This document shows, in pieces, positions 43,659-52,575 of a stretch of DNA of 64,000 bases. Source of the stretch: Nocardiopsis sp. YSL2 (GTDB lineage: Bacteria; Actinomycetota; Actinomycetes; Streptosporangiales; Streptosporangiaceae); NCBI RefSeq assembly GCF_030555055.1, contig NZ_JAMOAO010000001.1, forward strand, positions 1,798,001-1,862,000. Reading direction: 5' to 3'. A model generated the notes under the pieces. The model was not told the origin of the DNA, did no database searches, and saw only the letters and a program-made list of their open reading frames with translations. The first letter of the stretch is position 1; each line of letters opens with the position of its first letter. The position numbers were made by a program, and so were the translations under genes.

Positions 43659-45731
43659 CTAGCCGAGGGCGGCGGGCAGCGGGCGGGCGTGGACCACGTG
43701 CAGGGTGCTCACCGCGCGGGTGAGCACCACGTAGAGGCGGTTGGTTCCGCGCTCCTCCGCCTCCACGATGGCCGCGGGCTCGGCGACCACCACCGCGTCG
43801 AACTCCAGACCCTTGGCCAGGCTCGCCGGGACCGCGACCAGGCGGGCGGCGTCCAGACCGGTGTCGCCCTCCCCCAGCAGCGGTGTCGGCAGCCCCTCCT
43901 CCGCCAGGGCCTCCCTCAGCGCGGCGAGCTGGTCGTCGGCGGCGATCAGCCCGACCGAGCCCTCCCCCTCCAACGCGCCGCGGCACGCCTCGGCGACGCC
44001 CGCCGCCAGGCCGTCCCGCGCGTGGCTGACCCGCAGGGCCCCCGGCGCGCGGCGCACCGCCACCGGGGCGCCCAGCCCGGGGGCGATCTCGGGCAGCAGC
44101 CGCGCGGCGAAGTCGATGATCTGCGCCGGGACCCGGTAGCCCCGGTCCAGGACGCGCAGATGGCCGGTCGGCTTGTCCAGGTGCTCCAGCAGCGTCGACC
44201 AGTTCGCGGCGGCCGCCGGGCTCGTGCCCTGGGCGATGTCGCCGAGCACGGTCAGCGACCCCGAGGCGCAGCGCCGTCCCACGGCGCGCGCCTGCATCGG
44301 GCTCAGGTCCTGTGCCTCGTCCACCACGACGTGCCCGAGGCCCACGGGGCGCTCGATCATCGCGGCGGCCTCGTCGATGAGCACCAGGTCCTCCAGCGAC
44401 CACCGGGCCGACTTCGGCCCGCGCGGGCGCCCCGGCAGCAGCACGGCGGCCTGTTCCTCGGCGGTGAGCAGGCCGTCGGCCGCGCGGGCGAGGCGTTCGG
44501 GGTCGGTGAGCAGCCCCAGCACCATCTTGTGCGGGTCGACCTTGGGCCACAGGGCCGTGACCGCCGAGCGCACCGCCGGGTCCCGGCGCACCTGCTGGTG
44601 GGTGCGGTCGTCGCAGACCTCCCCGGCGCCCTCCATGAGCGACAGGACCGCGTGGGCGATCCGGTGCGACAGCAGGTCCCGCCCGGATCCGTAGGCGACG
44701 CCGCGGGTGGCGAGCTCGTCCAGCAGCGGGCGCAGGTCCTCCGGGTACAGGCGCCAGCGGCGCGAGCCCCGGCGCACCATGACGGTCTCCTCCGGGGAGC
44801 GCAGGTGCGCCCACAGGTCGCGCCGCAGCACCTCGGCCATCCGCGCCTGCCCCTTGACCCGCGCCGCGGCGGGCTCCTCCACCCGGCGTACGGGCAGTCC
44901 CGTGCCCACCAGCTCCTCGACGGTGGTCTGGGCGACGTCGACCTCGCCCAGGGCCGGCAGGACGTCGCGGATGTAGGACAGGAACGACCGGTTGGGGCCG
45001 ATGATCGCCACTCCGGACCGGGACAGCCGCTCGCGCTCGGTGTACAGCAGGAAGGCGATGCGGTGCAGGCCCACGGCGGTCTTACCGGTCCCCGGCGCGC
45101 CCTGCACGCACAGGGTGGTCTCCAGCGGGGCGCGGACCAGGTCGTCCTGTTCGGGCTGGATGGTGGCGACGATGTCGCGCATGGGGCCCGTGCGCGGACG
45201 CTCGATCTCCGTGGCGAGCAGGTCGCCCCCGGCGTCCGCCGCCGGCGTGTCACCGACCAGGTCCTCGTCCTCGAAGGCCGTCAGGAGGGCCCCGCCGCCG
45301 AAGCCGTACCGCCGGCGCACGCGCACGCCCATCCGGTCGCCGGGCGAGGCCCGGTAGTAGGCGACGCACACCGGCGCCCGCCAGTCGAGCACCATGGGCC
45401 GCCCGTCGGGGTCGTGCACGTGGCGCCGCCCGATGTGCACGCGGTCGGCGTCGCCGTCCTCGTGCAGGAAGACCGTGCCGGGGTCGAAGTCCAGGCGGCC
45501 GAAGAACAGGGGCGCGCCGGGCACGTCGGCCAGCGCGGCGATCCGCCGCTCCCGGCCCTTGCGCAGCGCGGCGTTGGTGACCTTGTCGTTGACGACGTCG
45601 CCGAGCATCAGTTCGGTGCCCTCGACGTTCTCGCGCATCCGCCGCAGCGCGGCGCGGGCGGCGTCGAGGTGGTCGCGTTCGGCCTGGAGCTCAGGGCTCA
45701 CGGGCGTCGCGGAGGGATCGGTCGTGGTCAT
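43659..45731 (-). CDS. HelD-type UvrD/Rep superfamily 1 helicase (RNA polymerase-associated)
   Basis: 690 residues. The coiled-coil N-terminus (about 10-65, charged heptads) is typical of HelD and inserts into the RNA polymerase secondary channel. The ATPase has the Walker A motif QGAPGTGKTAVGLHR (211-218), HVVVDEAQDLSPMQ (Walker B/DEAQD), LTVLGDIAQGTSP, and late VPASLAKGLEFDAVVV and NRLYVVLTRAV. HelD/HelR proteins strip stalled polymerase from DNA and in actinomycetes can give rifamycin tolerance. ATG 45731 is the start. No rifamycin-associated element was found upstream. A GCACCCC-AA-GGGGTGC palindrome lies about 100 bp upstream. Confidence 0.9.
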   Translation of the reverse strand: MTTTDPSATPVSPELQAERDHLDAARAALRRMRENVEGTELMLGDVVNDKVTNAALRKGRERRIAALADVPGAPLFFGRLDFDPGTVFLHEDGDADRVHIGRRHVHDPDGRPMVLDWRAPVCVAYYRASPGDRMGVRVRRRYGFGGGALLTAFEDEDLVGDTPAADAGGDLLATEIERPRTGPMRDIVATIQPEQDDLVRAPLETTLCVQGAPGTGKTAVGLHRIAFLLYTERERLSRSGVAIIGPNRSFLSYIRDVLPALGEVDVAQTTVEELVGTGLPVRRVEEPAAARVKGQARMAEVLRRDLWAHLRSPEETVMVRRGSRRWRLYPEDLRPLLDELATRGVAYGSGRDLLSHRIAHAVLSLMEGAGEVCDDRTHQQVRRDPAVRSAVTALWPKVDPHKMVLGLLTDPERLARAADGLLTAEEQAAVLLPGRPRGPKSARWSLEDLVLIDEAAAMIERPVGLGHVVVDEAQDLSPMQARAVGRRCASGSLTVLGDIAQGTSPAAAANWSTLLEHLDKPTGHLRVLDRGYRVPAQIIDFAARLLPEIAPGLGAPVAVRRAPGALRVSHARDGLAAGVAEACRGALEGEGSVGLIAADDQLAALREALAEEGLPTPLLGEGDTGLDAARLVAVPASLAKGLEFDAVVVAEPAAIVEAEERGTNRLYVVLTRAVSTLHVVHARPLPAALG

Positions 45732-45831
45732 GGCGGGACCTCGGAGGGTGCGGCGGGACAGTGACGCGGCGGCGCGCGTGCGCGGGTCCCGCCCCGGTCG
45801 CCACGAGGGCCCGGTTCGTTCCGATCCATGG

Positions 45832-45847
45832 GCACCCCAAGGGGTGC
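45832..45847. promoter_or_regulatory. 16-bp palindrome upstream of helD-type gene
   Basis: GCACCCC-AA-GGGGTGC is a perfect inverted repeat with a 2-bp centre, 101 bp before the start codon. It may be an operator; the regulator is unknown. Confidence 0.45.
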
Positions 45848-45939
45848 GCCGCCAAAAGAGCCATCAGCCTAGCGCCGCCCCGCCCCAGGGGCCAAACCGG
45901 GCTCGCGGGCCCCGGCCACAGGGGGTTCGCGAGGGGCGC

Positions 45940-46058
45940 GCCAGTGTTCTGCAGGCCGAGGGCGTAGCTGAAGCGAGGAACGAGCGCCAGCACGAACGAG
46001 GCCGAAGAACACTGGCTCTCCAGCGCCCCGAGCACGGGCCAAAGCGAAGCGGAGGCCC
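45940..46058. repeat. Structured intergenic element downstream of coaA
   Basis: GCCAGTGTTCT (45940-45950) pairs exactly with AGAACACTGGC (46006-46016), enclosing GGCC/GGCC and GGCG/CGCC inner pairings. A second hairpin GGGCC...GGCCC spans 46036-46058. The segment is rich in GAAGCGAGGAACGAGCG-like words, reminiscent of dispersed extragenic repeats in actinomycetes. It lies in the 334-bp gap between coaA and helD and may be a terminator, REP-like repeat or small RNA. Confidence 0.5.
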
Positions 46059-46065
46059 AAAGGAG

Positions 46066-47010
46066 CTACGTCTTGCGCAACCGCACCCGGCGCACCCGGT
46101 GGTCGTCGCCCTTGTACAGGACCAGCGTGGCCCGCCCCCGCGTCGGGCGGATGTTCTCGACCAGGTTGATCTCGTTGATCGTCCGCCACGTGTTGGCCGC
46201 GAACTCCAGCGCCTCCTCCTCGCTGATGGAGGTGGCCATGTGGTGGAAGTACGAGCGGGGGTCGGAGAACGCCGTCCGCCGCAGCTCCCGGAAGCGGTCC
46301 AGGTACCACCCGCGGATGTTCTCGACCTTGGCGTCGACGTAGATCGAGTAGTCGAAGAAGTCCGCCACGGAGAGCCGGCCGGCCGTGGCCGGCTGGAGCA
46401 CGTTGATGCCCTCGACGATGAGGATGTCCGGGCGCAGCACCGTCTGCTTCTCCCGCGGCACCACGTCGTAGCTCAGGTGCGAGTAGACGGGGATGTCGAT
46501 GCGCTCCGCCCCGGCCTTCATCTCCGACACGAACCGCACCAGCGCGCGGCGGTCGTAGCTCTCCGGGAAGCCCTTCCTCCGCATCAGCCCGCGCGACTGC
46601 AGCACCGCGTTCGGGTAGAGGAAGTTGTCGGTGCTGACCAGCTCCACGTTCGGATGGTTGGGCCACTGCGCCAGCAGGGACCTCAGCAGCCGGGCCGTGG
46701 TGGACTTGCCGACCGCGACGCTTCCGGCCACACCGATGATGAACGGCGAAGGGCGGTCCGCCTCCCCCAGGAACGCGCGCACGGCGGCGTGCCGCTGCTG
46801 CGTGGCGCCCACGTAGAGGTTGAGCAGGCGAGACAGCGGCAGGTAGATGTCGCGCACGTCGTCCAGGGACGTGGGGTCCGTGGTACCCCGCAGGACGGCG
46901 AGATCCTCTTCGGTCAGGGACAGGGGTGTGGAGGCCCGGAGGGCCGCCCAGGCCTCCCGGTCCAGCTCCACGTACGGCGATGACAGGCCGTTCTTCGTCG
47001 TCTGGGACAC
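46066..47010 (-). CDS. coaA: Type I pantothenate kinase
   Basis: 314 residues, the standard length. It phosphorylates pantothenate, the first step of CoA synthesis. The P-loop [12 protein letters not shown] (93-104), the [10 protein letters not shown] segment and [26 protein letters not shown] fit bacterial CoaA. GTG 47010 ([21 protein letters not shown]) has AGGGTGG upstream and the family N-terminus. It is monocistronic, followed by a structured intergenic element, and divergent from glmS. Confidence 0.95.
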   Translation of the reverse strand: MSQTTKNGLSSPYVELDREAWAALRASTPLSLTEEDLAVLRGTTDPTSLDDVRDIYLPLSRLLNLYVGATQQRHAAVRAFLGEADRPSPFIIGVAGSVAVGKSTTARLLRSLLAQWPNHPNVELVSTDNFLYPNAVLQSRGLMRRKGFPESYDRRALVRFVSEMKAGAERIDIPVYSHLSYDVVPREKQTVLRPDILIVEGINVLQPATAGRLSVADFFDYSIYVDAKVENIRGWYLDRFRELRRTAFSDPRSYFHHMATSISEEEALEFAANTWRTINEINLVENIRPTRGRATLVLYKGDDHRVRRVRLRKT

Positions 47011-47213
47011 GAGTGACCACCCTAGACGAGGGCCCCCACCGCGCTTCGCACCCGGTCGCCCCCAGCCCGGACCTGGGCGTACAACGTGGGCGAAACCACA
47101 CGTTCACCCGCGCGTTCCCGAAGGTTTTTCGGCCGGCGGCGGACGTGCCGAAATCCGCTCCACTCGGCACCCCCATCGGCCCCCCACCTGCGTGGTCTAC
47201 CACCCATACACCA

Positions 47214-47229
47214 AATGGTCTATACCGCT
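47214..47229. promoter_or_regulatory. dre-like (DasR-type) operator upstream of glmS
   Basis: AATGGTCTATACCGCT matches the DasR consensus ACTGGTCTAGACCACT at 13 of 16 positions. It lies 74 bp upstream of glmS, at the expected distance for the promoter below. GTGGTCTACCAC at 47192-47203 is a related but shorter palindrome. DasR control of aminosugar genes is established in Streptomyces. Confidence 0.68.
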
Positions 47230-47290
47230 ACCTGCGAAAACAACCAGTGGTATGGGTGAGTGGTTGGTCGAAACAGCGCCCCTTTTCGCC

Positions 47291-47296
47291 TACGCT
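47291..47296 (+). promoter_or_regulatory. -10 box TACGCT of a probable leaderless glmS transcript
   Basis: TACGCT ends 7 bp before the ATG, and no ribosome site is present. This spacing places transcription start at or next to the A of ATG. The same TACGCTGG arrangement precedes argS. Confidence 0.5.
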
Positions 47297-47303
47297 GGCG
47301 GCC

Positions 47304-49157
47304 ATGTGCGGAATCGTTGGCTACGTCGGGCCGCAACCGGCGCTAGAGGTCGTCGTGAACGGCCTCGCAAGGTTGGAGTACCGCGGATACGACTCCGCGG
47401 GTGTGGCCGTCATCGGTGACGGCGTCCTGCGGAGCGAGAAGCGGGCGGGCAAGCTCGCCAACCTGCGCAGCGCTCTGGAAGCCGCCCCCATCAGTGGTGA
47501 CGGCGCCGGGATCGGGCATACGCGGTGGGCCACCCACGGCGCCCCGAACGATGTCAACGCCCACCCCCATGTCGACAACGACAACCGGGTCGCGGTGGTC
47601 CACAACGGCATCATCGAGAACTTCGCCTCCCTGCGCCTGGAGCTGGAGGAGAGGGGCTGCAAGTTCCTCTCGGAGACCGACACCGAGGTCGCCTCCCACC
47701 TGCTCTCCACCGAGCTGGCCGACCGCGGCGACGGCGACCTGGCGGGCGCCATGCGCAGCGTGTGCCGCCGCCTGGAGGGCGCCTTCACCCTCGTGGCCGC
47801 CTCCGTGCACGACCCCGGGCTGGTCGTCGCGGCCCGCCGCAACTCCCCGCTCGTCGTCGGCCGCGGCGAGGGCGAGAACTTCCTGGCCAGTGACGTCGCC
47901 GCGTTCATCGCGCACACCCGCGAGGCCGTCGAGCTGGGCCAGGACCAGGTCGTGGAGCTGCGCGCCGACTCCGTCGCCGTCACCGACTACGACGGCAACC
48001 CGGTGGACGTGCGCGAGTACCACGTGGACTGGGACGCCTCCGCCGCCGAGAAGGGCGGCTACGAGTACTTCATGCTCAAGGAGATCGTCGAGCAGCCCCA
48101 GGCGGTCGCCGACACCCTCCTGGGCCGTGTCTCGGTCGACGGGCAGCTCACGCTCGACGAGATGCGCCTGACCCCCCAGGAACTGCGCTCGGTCGAGAAG
48201 ATCGTCATCATCGCCTGCGGCACCTCCTACCACGCGGGCCTGATCGCCAAGTACGCGATCGAGCACTGGTGCCGCATCCCGTGCGAGGTGGAGGTCGCCA
48301 GCGAGTTCCGCTACCGCGACCCCATCCTGGACCAGCAGACCCTGGTCATCGCCATCTCCCAGTCCGGCGAGAGCATGGACACCCTGATGGCGGTCCGCTA
48401 CGCCCGCGAGCAGCGCGCCCGCGTGCTGGCGATCTGCAACGTCAACGGGTCCACGATCCCGCGCGAGTCCGACGGCGTGCTCTACACCCACGCCGGGCCC
48501 GAGGTCGGCGTGGCCGCCACCAAGACCTTCCTCACCCAGCTGGCGGCCTGCTACCTCATCGGCCTCTACCTGGCGCAGGTGCGCGGGCTGAAGTTCGGCG
48601 ACGAGATCAACACGGTCATCGCCCAGCTGGCCACCATGCCCGAGCAGGTGGAGCGGGTCCTGGACACGGTGCAGCCGGTCCGCGAGCTGGCCCGGTCCCT
48701 GGCCGACGTCGACACGGTGCTGTTCCTGGGCCGCCACGTCGGCTATCCGGTGGCGATGGAGGGCGCGCTCAAGCTCAAGGAGCTCGCCTACATGCACGCC
48801 GAGGCGTTCGCGGCCGGCGAGCTCAAGCACGGGCCGATCGCGCTGATCGAGGACGGCCTCCCGGTCGTCGTCGTGGTGCCCTCGCCCAAGGGGCGCAGCG
48901 TGCTGCACGACAAGATCGTGTCGAACATCCAGGAGGTGCGCGCCCGCGGCGCCCGCACCATCGTCATCGCCGAGGAGGGCGACGAGTCGGTGCGCCCGTA
49001 CTCGGACGTGCTCATCGAGATCCCGGCCGTGCCGACCCTGCTCCAGCCGATCGTGTCGACGATCCCGATGCAGGTGTTCGCGTGCGAGCTGGCGCTGGCC
49101 AAGGGCAACGACGTGGACCAGCCGCGCAACCTCGCCAAGAGCGTCACGGTGGAGTAG
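47304..49157 (+). CDS. glmS: Glutamine-fructose-6-phosphate aminotransferase (isomerizing)
   Basis: 617 residues. It makes glucosamine-6-phosphate from fructose-6-phosphate and glutamine for the cell wall. The start CGIVGYVG exposes the nucleophile Cys2 after Met removal. The glutaminase domain (2-240) has RLEYRGYDSAGVAV, GHTRWATHG and HNGIIENF. Two SIS domains follow (ACGTSYHAG, SQSGESMDTL, GPEVGVAATKTFLTQ), ending in the conserved DQPRNLAKSVTVE tail. The start is certain because Cys2 is required. A dre-like site and a leaderless-type -10 box precede it. No glmS ribozyme is seen. Confidence 0.96.
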   Translation: MCGIVGYVGPQPALEVVVNGLARLEYRGYDSAGVAVIGDGVLRSEKRAGKLANLRSALEAAPISGDGAGIGHTRWATHGAPNDVNAHPHVDNDNRVAVVHNGIIENFASLRLELEERGCKFLSETDTEVASHLLSTELADRGDGDLAGAMRSVCRRLEGAFTLVAASVHDPGLVVAARRNSPLVVGRGEGENFLASDVAAFIAHTREAVELGQDQVVELRADSVAVTDYDGNPVDVREYHVDWDASAAEKGGYEYFMLKEIVEQPQAVADTLLGRVSVDGQLTLDEMRLTPQELRSVEKIVIIACGTSYHAGLIAKYAIEHWCRIPCEVEVASEFRYRDPILDQQTLVIAISQSGESMDTLMAVRYAREQRARVLAICNVNGSTIPRESDGVLYTHAGPEVGVAATKTFLTQLAACYLIGLYLAQVRGLKFGDEINTVIAQLATMPEQVERVLDTVQPVRELARSLADVDTVLFLGRHVGYPVAMEGALKLKELAYMHAEAFAAGELKHGPIALIEDGLPVVVVVPSPKGRSVLHDKIVSNIQEVRARGARTIVIAEEGDESVRPYSDVLIEIPAVPTLLQPIVSTIPMQVFACELALAKGNDVDQPRNLAKSVTVE

Positions 49158-49312
49158 CGGGAAGTCCGGCACCGGGGTGTGTCCGGTAGGGGTCGCGACC
49201 TCTGCGGACGCACCCCGTTGTCGTCCGCGGGTCTGCGCGCGGTGCGCGGGACCGCCCCGGGCCTTCCGGGCGAACGCACGGGGGCCGGGCCGACGATCGC
49301 CGCCGGAACGCC

Positions 49313-49684
49313 TCAGCGGCGTCGGGGCGCGGGGACCATCGAGCGGTGCGCGGCCAGTGCCGTGTCGACGTCGGGGTGGGTGGGCAGGACCGCGTGCAGC
49401 GCCAGGACGTCCAGGATGCGCGTGAGCTGCGCGGGCGGGTTGGCCAGCGCCAGGTGGTGGTGGGCGCGTACGGCGGCGCGCATGGCGCCCACGAGGGCGT
49501 TGACGCCTGAGGCGTCGATGAACTCCACCTCGGACAGGTCGACGACGACGCAGCCCTCGGAGGCCGCCGTCACCAGGTCGGCGAACACCTGGTCGGCGGT
49601 AGCGATGTCGATCTCACCGCTCAGCTCGACGACGGTCGTGCCGTCACACACGAACCGGCCCTGTCCCGTGTCCAGTACGGCCAC
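49313..49684 (-). CDS. STAS-domain anti-anti-sigma factor
   Basis: 123 residues: a single STAS domain with VVELSGEIDIATADQV, VVVDLSEVEFIDASGVNAL and a C-terminal basic tail. The phosphorylatable serine is S59 in DASG, equivalent to Ser58 of SpoIIAA. Unphosphorylated forms bind anti-sigma kinases and free a sigma factor. The nearest such kinase-like protein is the next gene upstream (49832), about 147 bp away on the same strand, so they may form a switch. No sigma factor gene is present. Confidence 0.88.
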   Translation of the reverse strand: MAVLDTGQGRFVCDGTTVVELSGEIDIATADQVFADLVTAASEGCVVVDLSEVEFIDASGVNALVGAMRAAVRAHHHLALANPPAQLTRILDVLALHAVLPTHPDVDTALAAHRSMVPAPRRR

Positions 49685-49831
49685 GCCTCACTCCCGGGCT
49701 CGGATGGAAGGGTTGTCTGTCCTGATCGGCCGAAAGCCGATTTGTATAGCCAGACTACTCGCTCCGGGCGACGATCCGCTGCCGTCCACATCCCGGCGCG
49801 ATGCCCCTCGCGCGCCCCTCGCCCCGACCCT

Positions 49832-50392
49832 CTAGCGCCTGGTCTCCTCGGCGCCGCAGATGGCCCAGACGACCTTGCCGAAGCCCGGAACCGGGTTCCA
49901 GCCCCAGTCACGGCTGAACGCCGAGACCAGCCCCAGGCCCCTGCCGGACTCGGCGAAGTGGTGGGCGTCCACCCGCATCGGCGCGCGCGGGCTGGAGTCG
50001 GCGACCACGCACGCCACCGCCGACCGGTCGCGCAGCAGCCGCACCTGGACCAGGACGCGCACACGTGCCGGGTCCGCACCCGCGGGGACGGCGTGCCGAC
50101 AGGCGTTGCCCACCAGCTCGGAGGCGACCAGGCGCAGGTCCTCGGCGACTCCCGTCAGGCCCCATTCGGCCACGGTCTCGGCCACGAATCGCCGGGCCGC
50201 GCTCACCGAGTCCGCCGTGGAGGGGAAGGCCTGTGCGGCGCCCTCGGGGGTGCGTACGCGCTCGCCCACCCGAAGCCGGCCCAGGGCGTTCTCCCACCAG
50301 CCGCCGGGGGAGTCGTCGGCGACCTCCGCGAGACGAGCGGGGGGACGGGATGCCTCGGTGTCCAGCTCCGACGGCACCAGCTCTGCGTTCAT
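49832..50392 (-). CDS. Anti-sigma/AbaA-A-like HATPase_c protein
   Basis: 186 residues with a GHKL ATPase fold (about 60-185): SELVGNACRHAVPAG (N box), ADSSPRAPMRVD (G1-like, the usual DxGxG weakened) and GRGLGLVSAFSRDWG (G2). The N-terminal 50 residues are acidic and less ordered. It resembles RsbW-type anti-sigma kinases and the ATPase that accompanies whiJ/abaA regulators in Streptomyces. ATG 50392 has TGAGGACCGTG before it. It is divergent from a XRE-DUF5753 gene, which favours the whiJ/abaA-type assignment. Confidence 0.85.
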   Translation of the reverse strand: MNAELVPSELDTEASRPPARLAEVADDSPGGWWENALGRLRVGERVRTPEGAAQAFPSTADSVSAARRFVAETVAEWGLTGVAEDLRLVASELVGNACRHAVPAGADPARVRVLVQVRLLRDRSAVACVVADSSPRAPMRVDAHHFAESGRGLGLVSAFSRDWGWNPVPGFGKVVWAICGAEETRR

Positions 50393-50469
50393 CACGGTCC
50401 TCACCATGTGACGTCGGGTCGTGCGTACCGGCCAGGGGCGCCGGTTGTGGCTTACATCGGTAAGACACA

Positions 50470-50481
50470 GATGCACGTGCA
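50470..50481. promoter_or_regulatory. GATGCACGTGCA motif, copy 1
   Basis: GATGCACGTGCA contains the palindrome TGCACGTGCA. It lies 78 bp upstream of the anti-sigma-like gene. The same 12-mer recurs at 51926-51937, before the DUF397 gene, with CAC(A/C)-type sequence 5' of both. It is a candidate shared operator. Confidence 0.5.
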
Positions 50482-50640
50482 GTTCAACGTCCGGCCACAC
50501 TATAGGACGATCAGCACTTATTGGTAGATGTCATTGCAAGAATTCACACAGGAACACCGCACGCGACACATGGATCGCGCGTCACGGACCGCCCGAACGA
50601 GGACTTCAGCGACCCCCTGTCCCAAACCAGACCTGCTCGG

Positions 50641-50646
50641 TATACT
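50641..50646 (+). promoter_or_regulatory. -10 box TATACT of the WhiJ-like gene
   Basis: TATACT matches the TATAAT consensus at five of six positions, 40 bp before the GTG start, in the only A/T-rich part of this spacer. The -35 region is not consensus. Confidence 0.45.
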
Positions 50647-50685
50647 GAGCGGTCGCTCGCGCCAAAGCCGCTACAGGGAGGCGAA

Positions 50686-51606
50686 GTGGTCGCCGATCAT
50701 GCAATGAACCTGCAGGTCAGTGAGGATTTCCTGGCTAATTCCAGTGGCGGTCCCACTGTGCTGCGCATTCTCCTCGGAACCCAGCTCAGGAGGCTGCGGA
50801 AGGAGAAGGGTATTTCCCGGCACGACGCCGGGTACGCCATCCGTGCCTCGCACGCCAAGATCAGCCGGATGGAACTCGGCCAGGTCAGCTTCAAGCGCCG
50901 CGACGTCGACGACCTGCTCAAGCTCTACGGAGTCGACGACGCCGACCAGCGCGAGGCGCTCCTCGGGCTCATCTCCAGCGCCAACGCGCAGGGCTGGTGG
51001 CACAAGTACGGCGACGTCCTGCCCCAGTGGTTCGGCGTCTACGTCGGGTTGGAGGAGGCCGCCTCGGTCATCCGTACGTTCGAGGTCCAGTTCGTGCCCG
51101 GCCTGCTCCAGACCCGCGAGTACGCGCGGTCCGTGGTGCGCCTGTCCCGTACCGCGAGGTCCGACGAGGACGTCGACAGTCGTGTGCAGATGCGCATGCG
51201 CCGCCAGGCGCGCTTCGCCGAACCGGAGGCGCCGGCGGACGCCCCGCGCCTGTGGGCCGTCATCGACGAGGCCGTCCTGCACCGCCCCTACGGAGGACCC
51301 GGGGTGATGCGGGAGCAGATCGAGTACCTGATCCGGATCGCCCGCCGCCCCAACGTCACCATCCAGATCGCGACGTTCGCCATGGGCGGCCACCCGGCCG
51401 CGGGCGGCCCGTTCAGCATCCTGCGCTTCCCCACGCCGCAACTGCCCGACGTGGTCTACCTGGAGCAGCTGAACAGCGCCCTGTACTTCGACAAGTTCGA
51501 CGACACCCACCGGTACGCGCAGACGATGGACCACCTGGCCACGCAGGCCCCGCCTCCGACCAGGACCGAGGAGATCCTGAGCGGGTTCCTGGAGCGCTAC
51601 TCCTAG
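50686..51606 (+). CDS. XRE-DUF5753 regulator, WhiJ/AbaA-B-like (copy 2)
   Basis: 306 residues. The HTH (about 24-80) reads LRRLRKEKGISRHDAGYAIRASHAKISRMELG, and the DUF5753 domain (about 110-300) has VQFVPGLLQTREYARSVV. GTG 50686 is chosen because AGGGAGG sits 4-5 nt upstream; ATG 50704 is an alternative. With the divergent ATPase gene (49832) and the downstream DUF397 gene (52107) it reconstructs the three parts of a whiJ/abaA-type developmental regulatory locus. Here the DUF397 gene is unusually far (500 bp) and may have its own promoter. Confidence 0.88.
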   Translation: MVADHAMNLQVSEDFLANSSGGPTVLRILLGTQLRRLRKEKGISRHDAGYAIRASHAKISRMELGQVSFKRRDVDDLLKLYGVDDADQREALLGLISSANAQGWWHKYGDVLPQWFGVYVGLEEAASVIRTFEVQFVPGLLQTREYARSVVRLSRTARSDEDVDSRVQMRMRRQARFAEPEAPADAPRLWAVIDEAVLHRPYGGPGVMREQIEYLIRIARRPNVTIQIATFAMGGHPAAGGPFSILRFPTPQLPDVVYLEQLNSALYFDKFDDTHRYAQTMDHLATQAPPPTRTEEILSGFLERYS

Positions 51607-52106
51607 GACCCACGACGCCGTTCGCGTCCGGGCGCCCCTCCGCCCGACCTCCCTCTCCCCTTCCCTGCTTTCCTCCCCCCTCCCGTCCGGCTTCTTCTCC
51701 CGCCGCTCCCGAGCGTTCACGGACCTCGCAGGCCCACCCCCAGTGTCGTCACCCTCCGTCGCACCACAGGAGCACTGCGCAGCGATCGTGACCGGCTTCG
51801 GCCACGACACGGCAACGATCCCCGTTCACTGAACCGTCACTCAACCGCGCGCGTTAGCCATGACATGCGGTTTCGTCCGCCGATGACTACGGGTTCATCC
51901 AGATGTACTTACGGCTGCAATCACGGATGCACGTGCATGGGCTACTCTGTGGACCCGCACCGGGACAAACCGGACGGAGCGATCGGCCACCCCTGGCCGG
52001 GCCCCGTCCTCCCACCCCCCGGTGGTCGGACACGTCTGGTGCGGCGGACTGGACCGCCGCGCGTGAACCCCCGCTCACGCGTCCGCCCGGAGTTCAGGAG
52101 GTTGAG
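51607..52106. other. 500-bp gap with C-rich tract and GATGCACGTGCA motif copy 2
   Basis: No gene is supported. 51640-51720 is C/T-rich on the plus strand. GATGCACGTGCA occurs at 51926-51937 (extended palindrome ATGCACGTGCAT, 51927-51938), identical to 50470-50481. This probably marks a separate promoter for the DUF397 gene. Confidence 0.5.
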
Positions 52107-52343
52107 ATGCAGCCGATCTACAACGGCGTCCCCGCCGGTCAACTGCCCAAGGTCGTATGGACCAAGAGCAGCTGGAGCAATCCGGACGGGAACTGCGTTG
52201 AGGTCGCCACCCTGCCGGACGGCGACATCGCCGTCCGCAATTCGCGAGACCCGCACGGCCCCGCCCTCGTCTACACGCCCAGCGAGATCGAGGCCTTCGT
52301 CCGCGGCGCCAAGACCGGCGAGTTCGACCAACTGCTGGGCTGA
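52107..52343 (+). CDS. DUF397 small protein (partner of copy 2)
   Basis: 78 residues with VVWTKSSWSNPDGNCVEVATLPDGDIAVRNSRDPHG, the DUF397 signature, and a C-terminal helix. ATG 52107 has AGGAGG at 52096-52101. It is longer at both ends than the other two DUF397 proteins in the window. It should pair with the WhiJ-like regulator at 50686. Confidence 0.88.
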   Translation: MQPIYNGVPAGQLPKVVWTKSSWSNPDGNCVEVATLPDGDIAVRNSRDPHGPALVYTPSEIEAFVRGAKTGEFDQLLG

Positions 52344-52470
52344 CGACGGGCCCGGGCCCCGACGCCCCTTCCCACGACGAAGACCAGCCCGGATACGCGC
52401 CCGCTCCGGGGGTCCGCGCGGTCTCCCCCGGCCGCGCACGGCCCTTCCGTCCACGGAGCAGGCGCGCGAG

Positions 52471-52504
52471 AGGAGCCCGGCACCCCGAGGGGTGCCGGGC
52501 TCCT
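52471..52504. terminator. Bidirectional terminator
   Basis: AGGAGCCCGGCACCCC (52471-52486) is the exact reverse complement of GGGGTGCCGGGCTCCT (52489-52504), and TTG follows. It lies between the convergent DUF397 and KamA genes. Confidence 0.85.
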
Positions 52505-52575
52505 TGTCGGTCCCATCACCGGGCCGGCTCGGTCGGCTGTGGCGGACCACGGCCGACCGGGCCGCGCCGGAGGCG

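Noticed and set aside
45732-45940. Rifamycin-associated element upstream of the HelD-type gene
   Set aside because: The 19-bp RAE consensus is not present; only an unrelated GCACCCC palindrome was found.
47011-47303. glmS ribozyme upstream of glmS
   Set aside because: No ribozyme core is recognisable, and the apparent leaderless promoter leaves no room for one.
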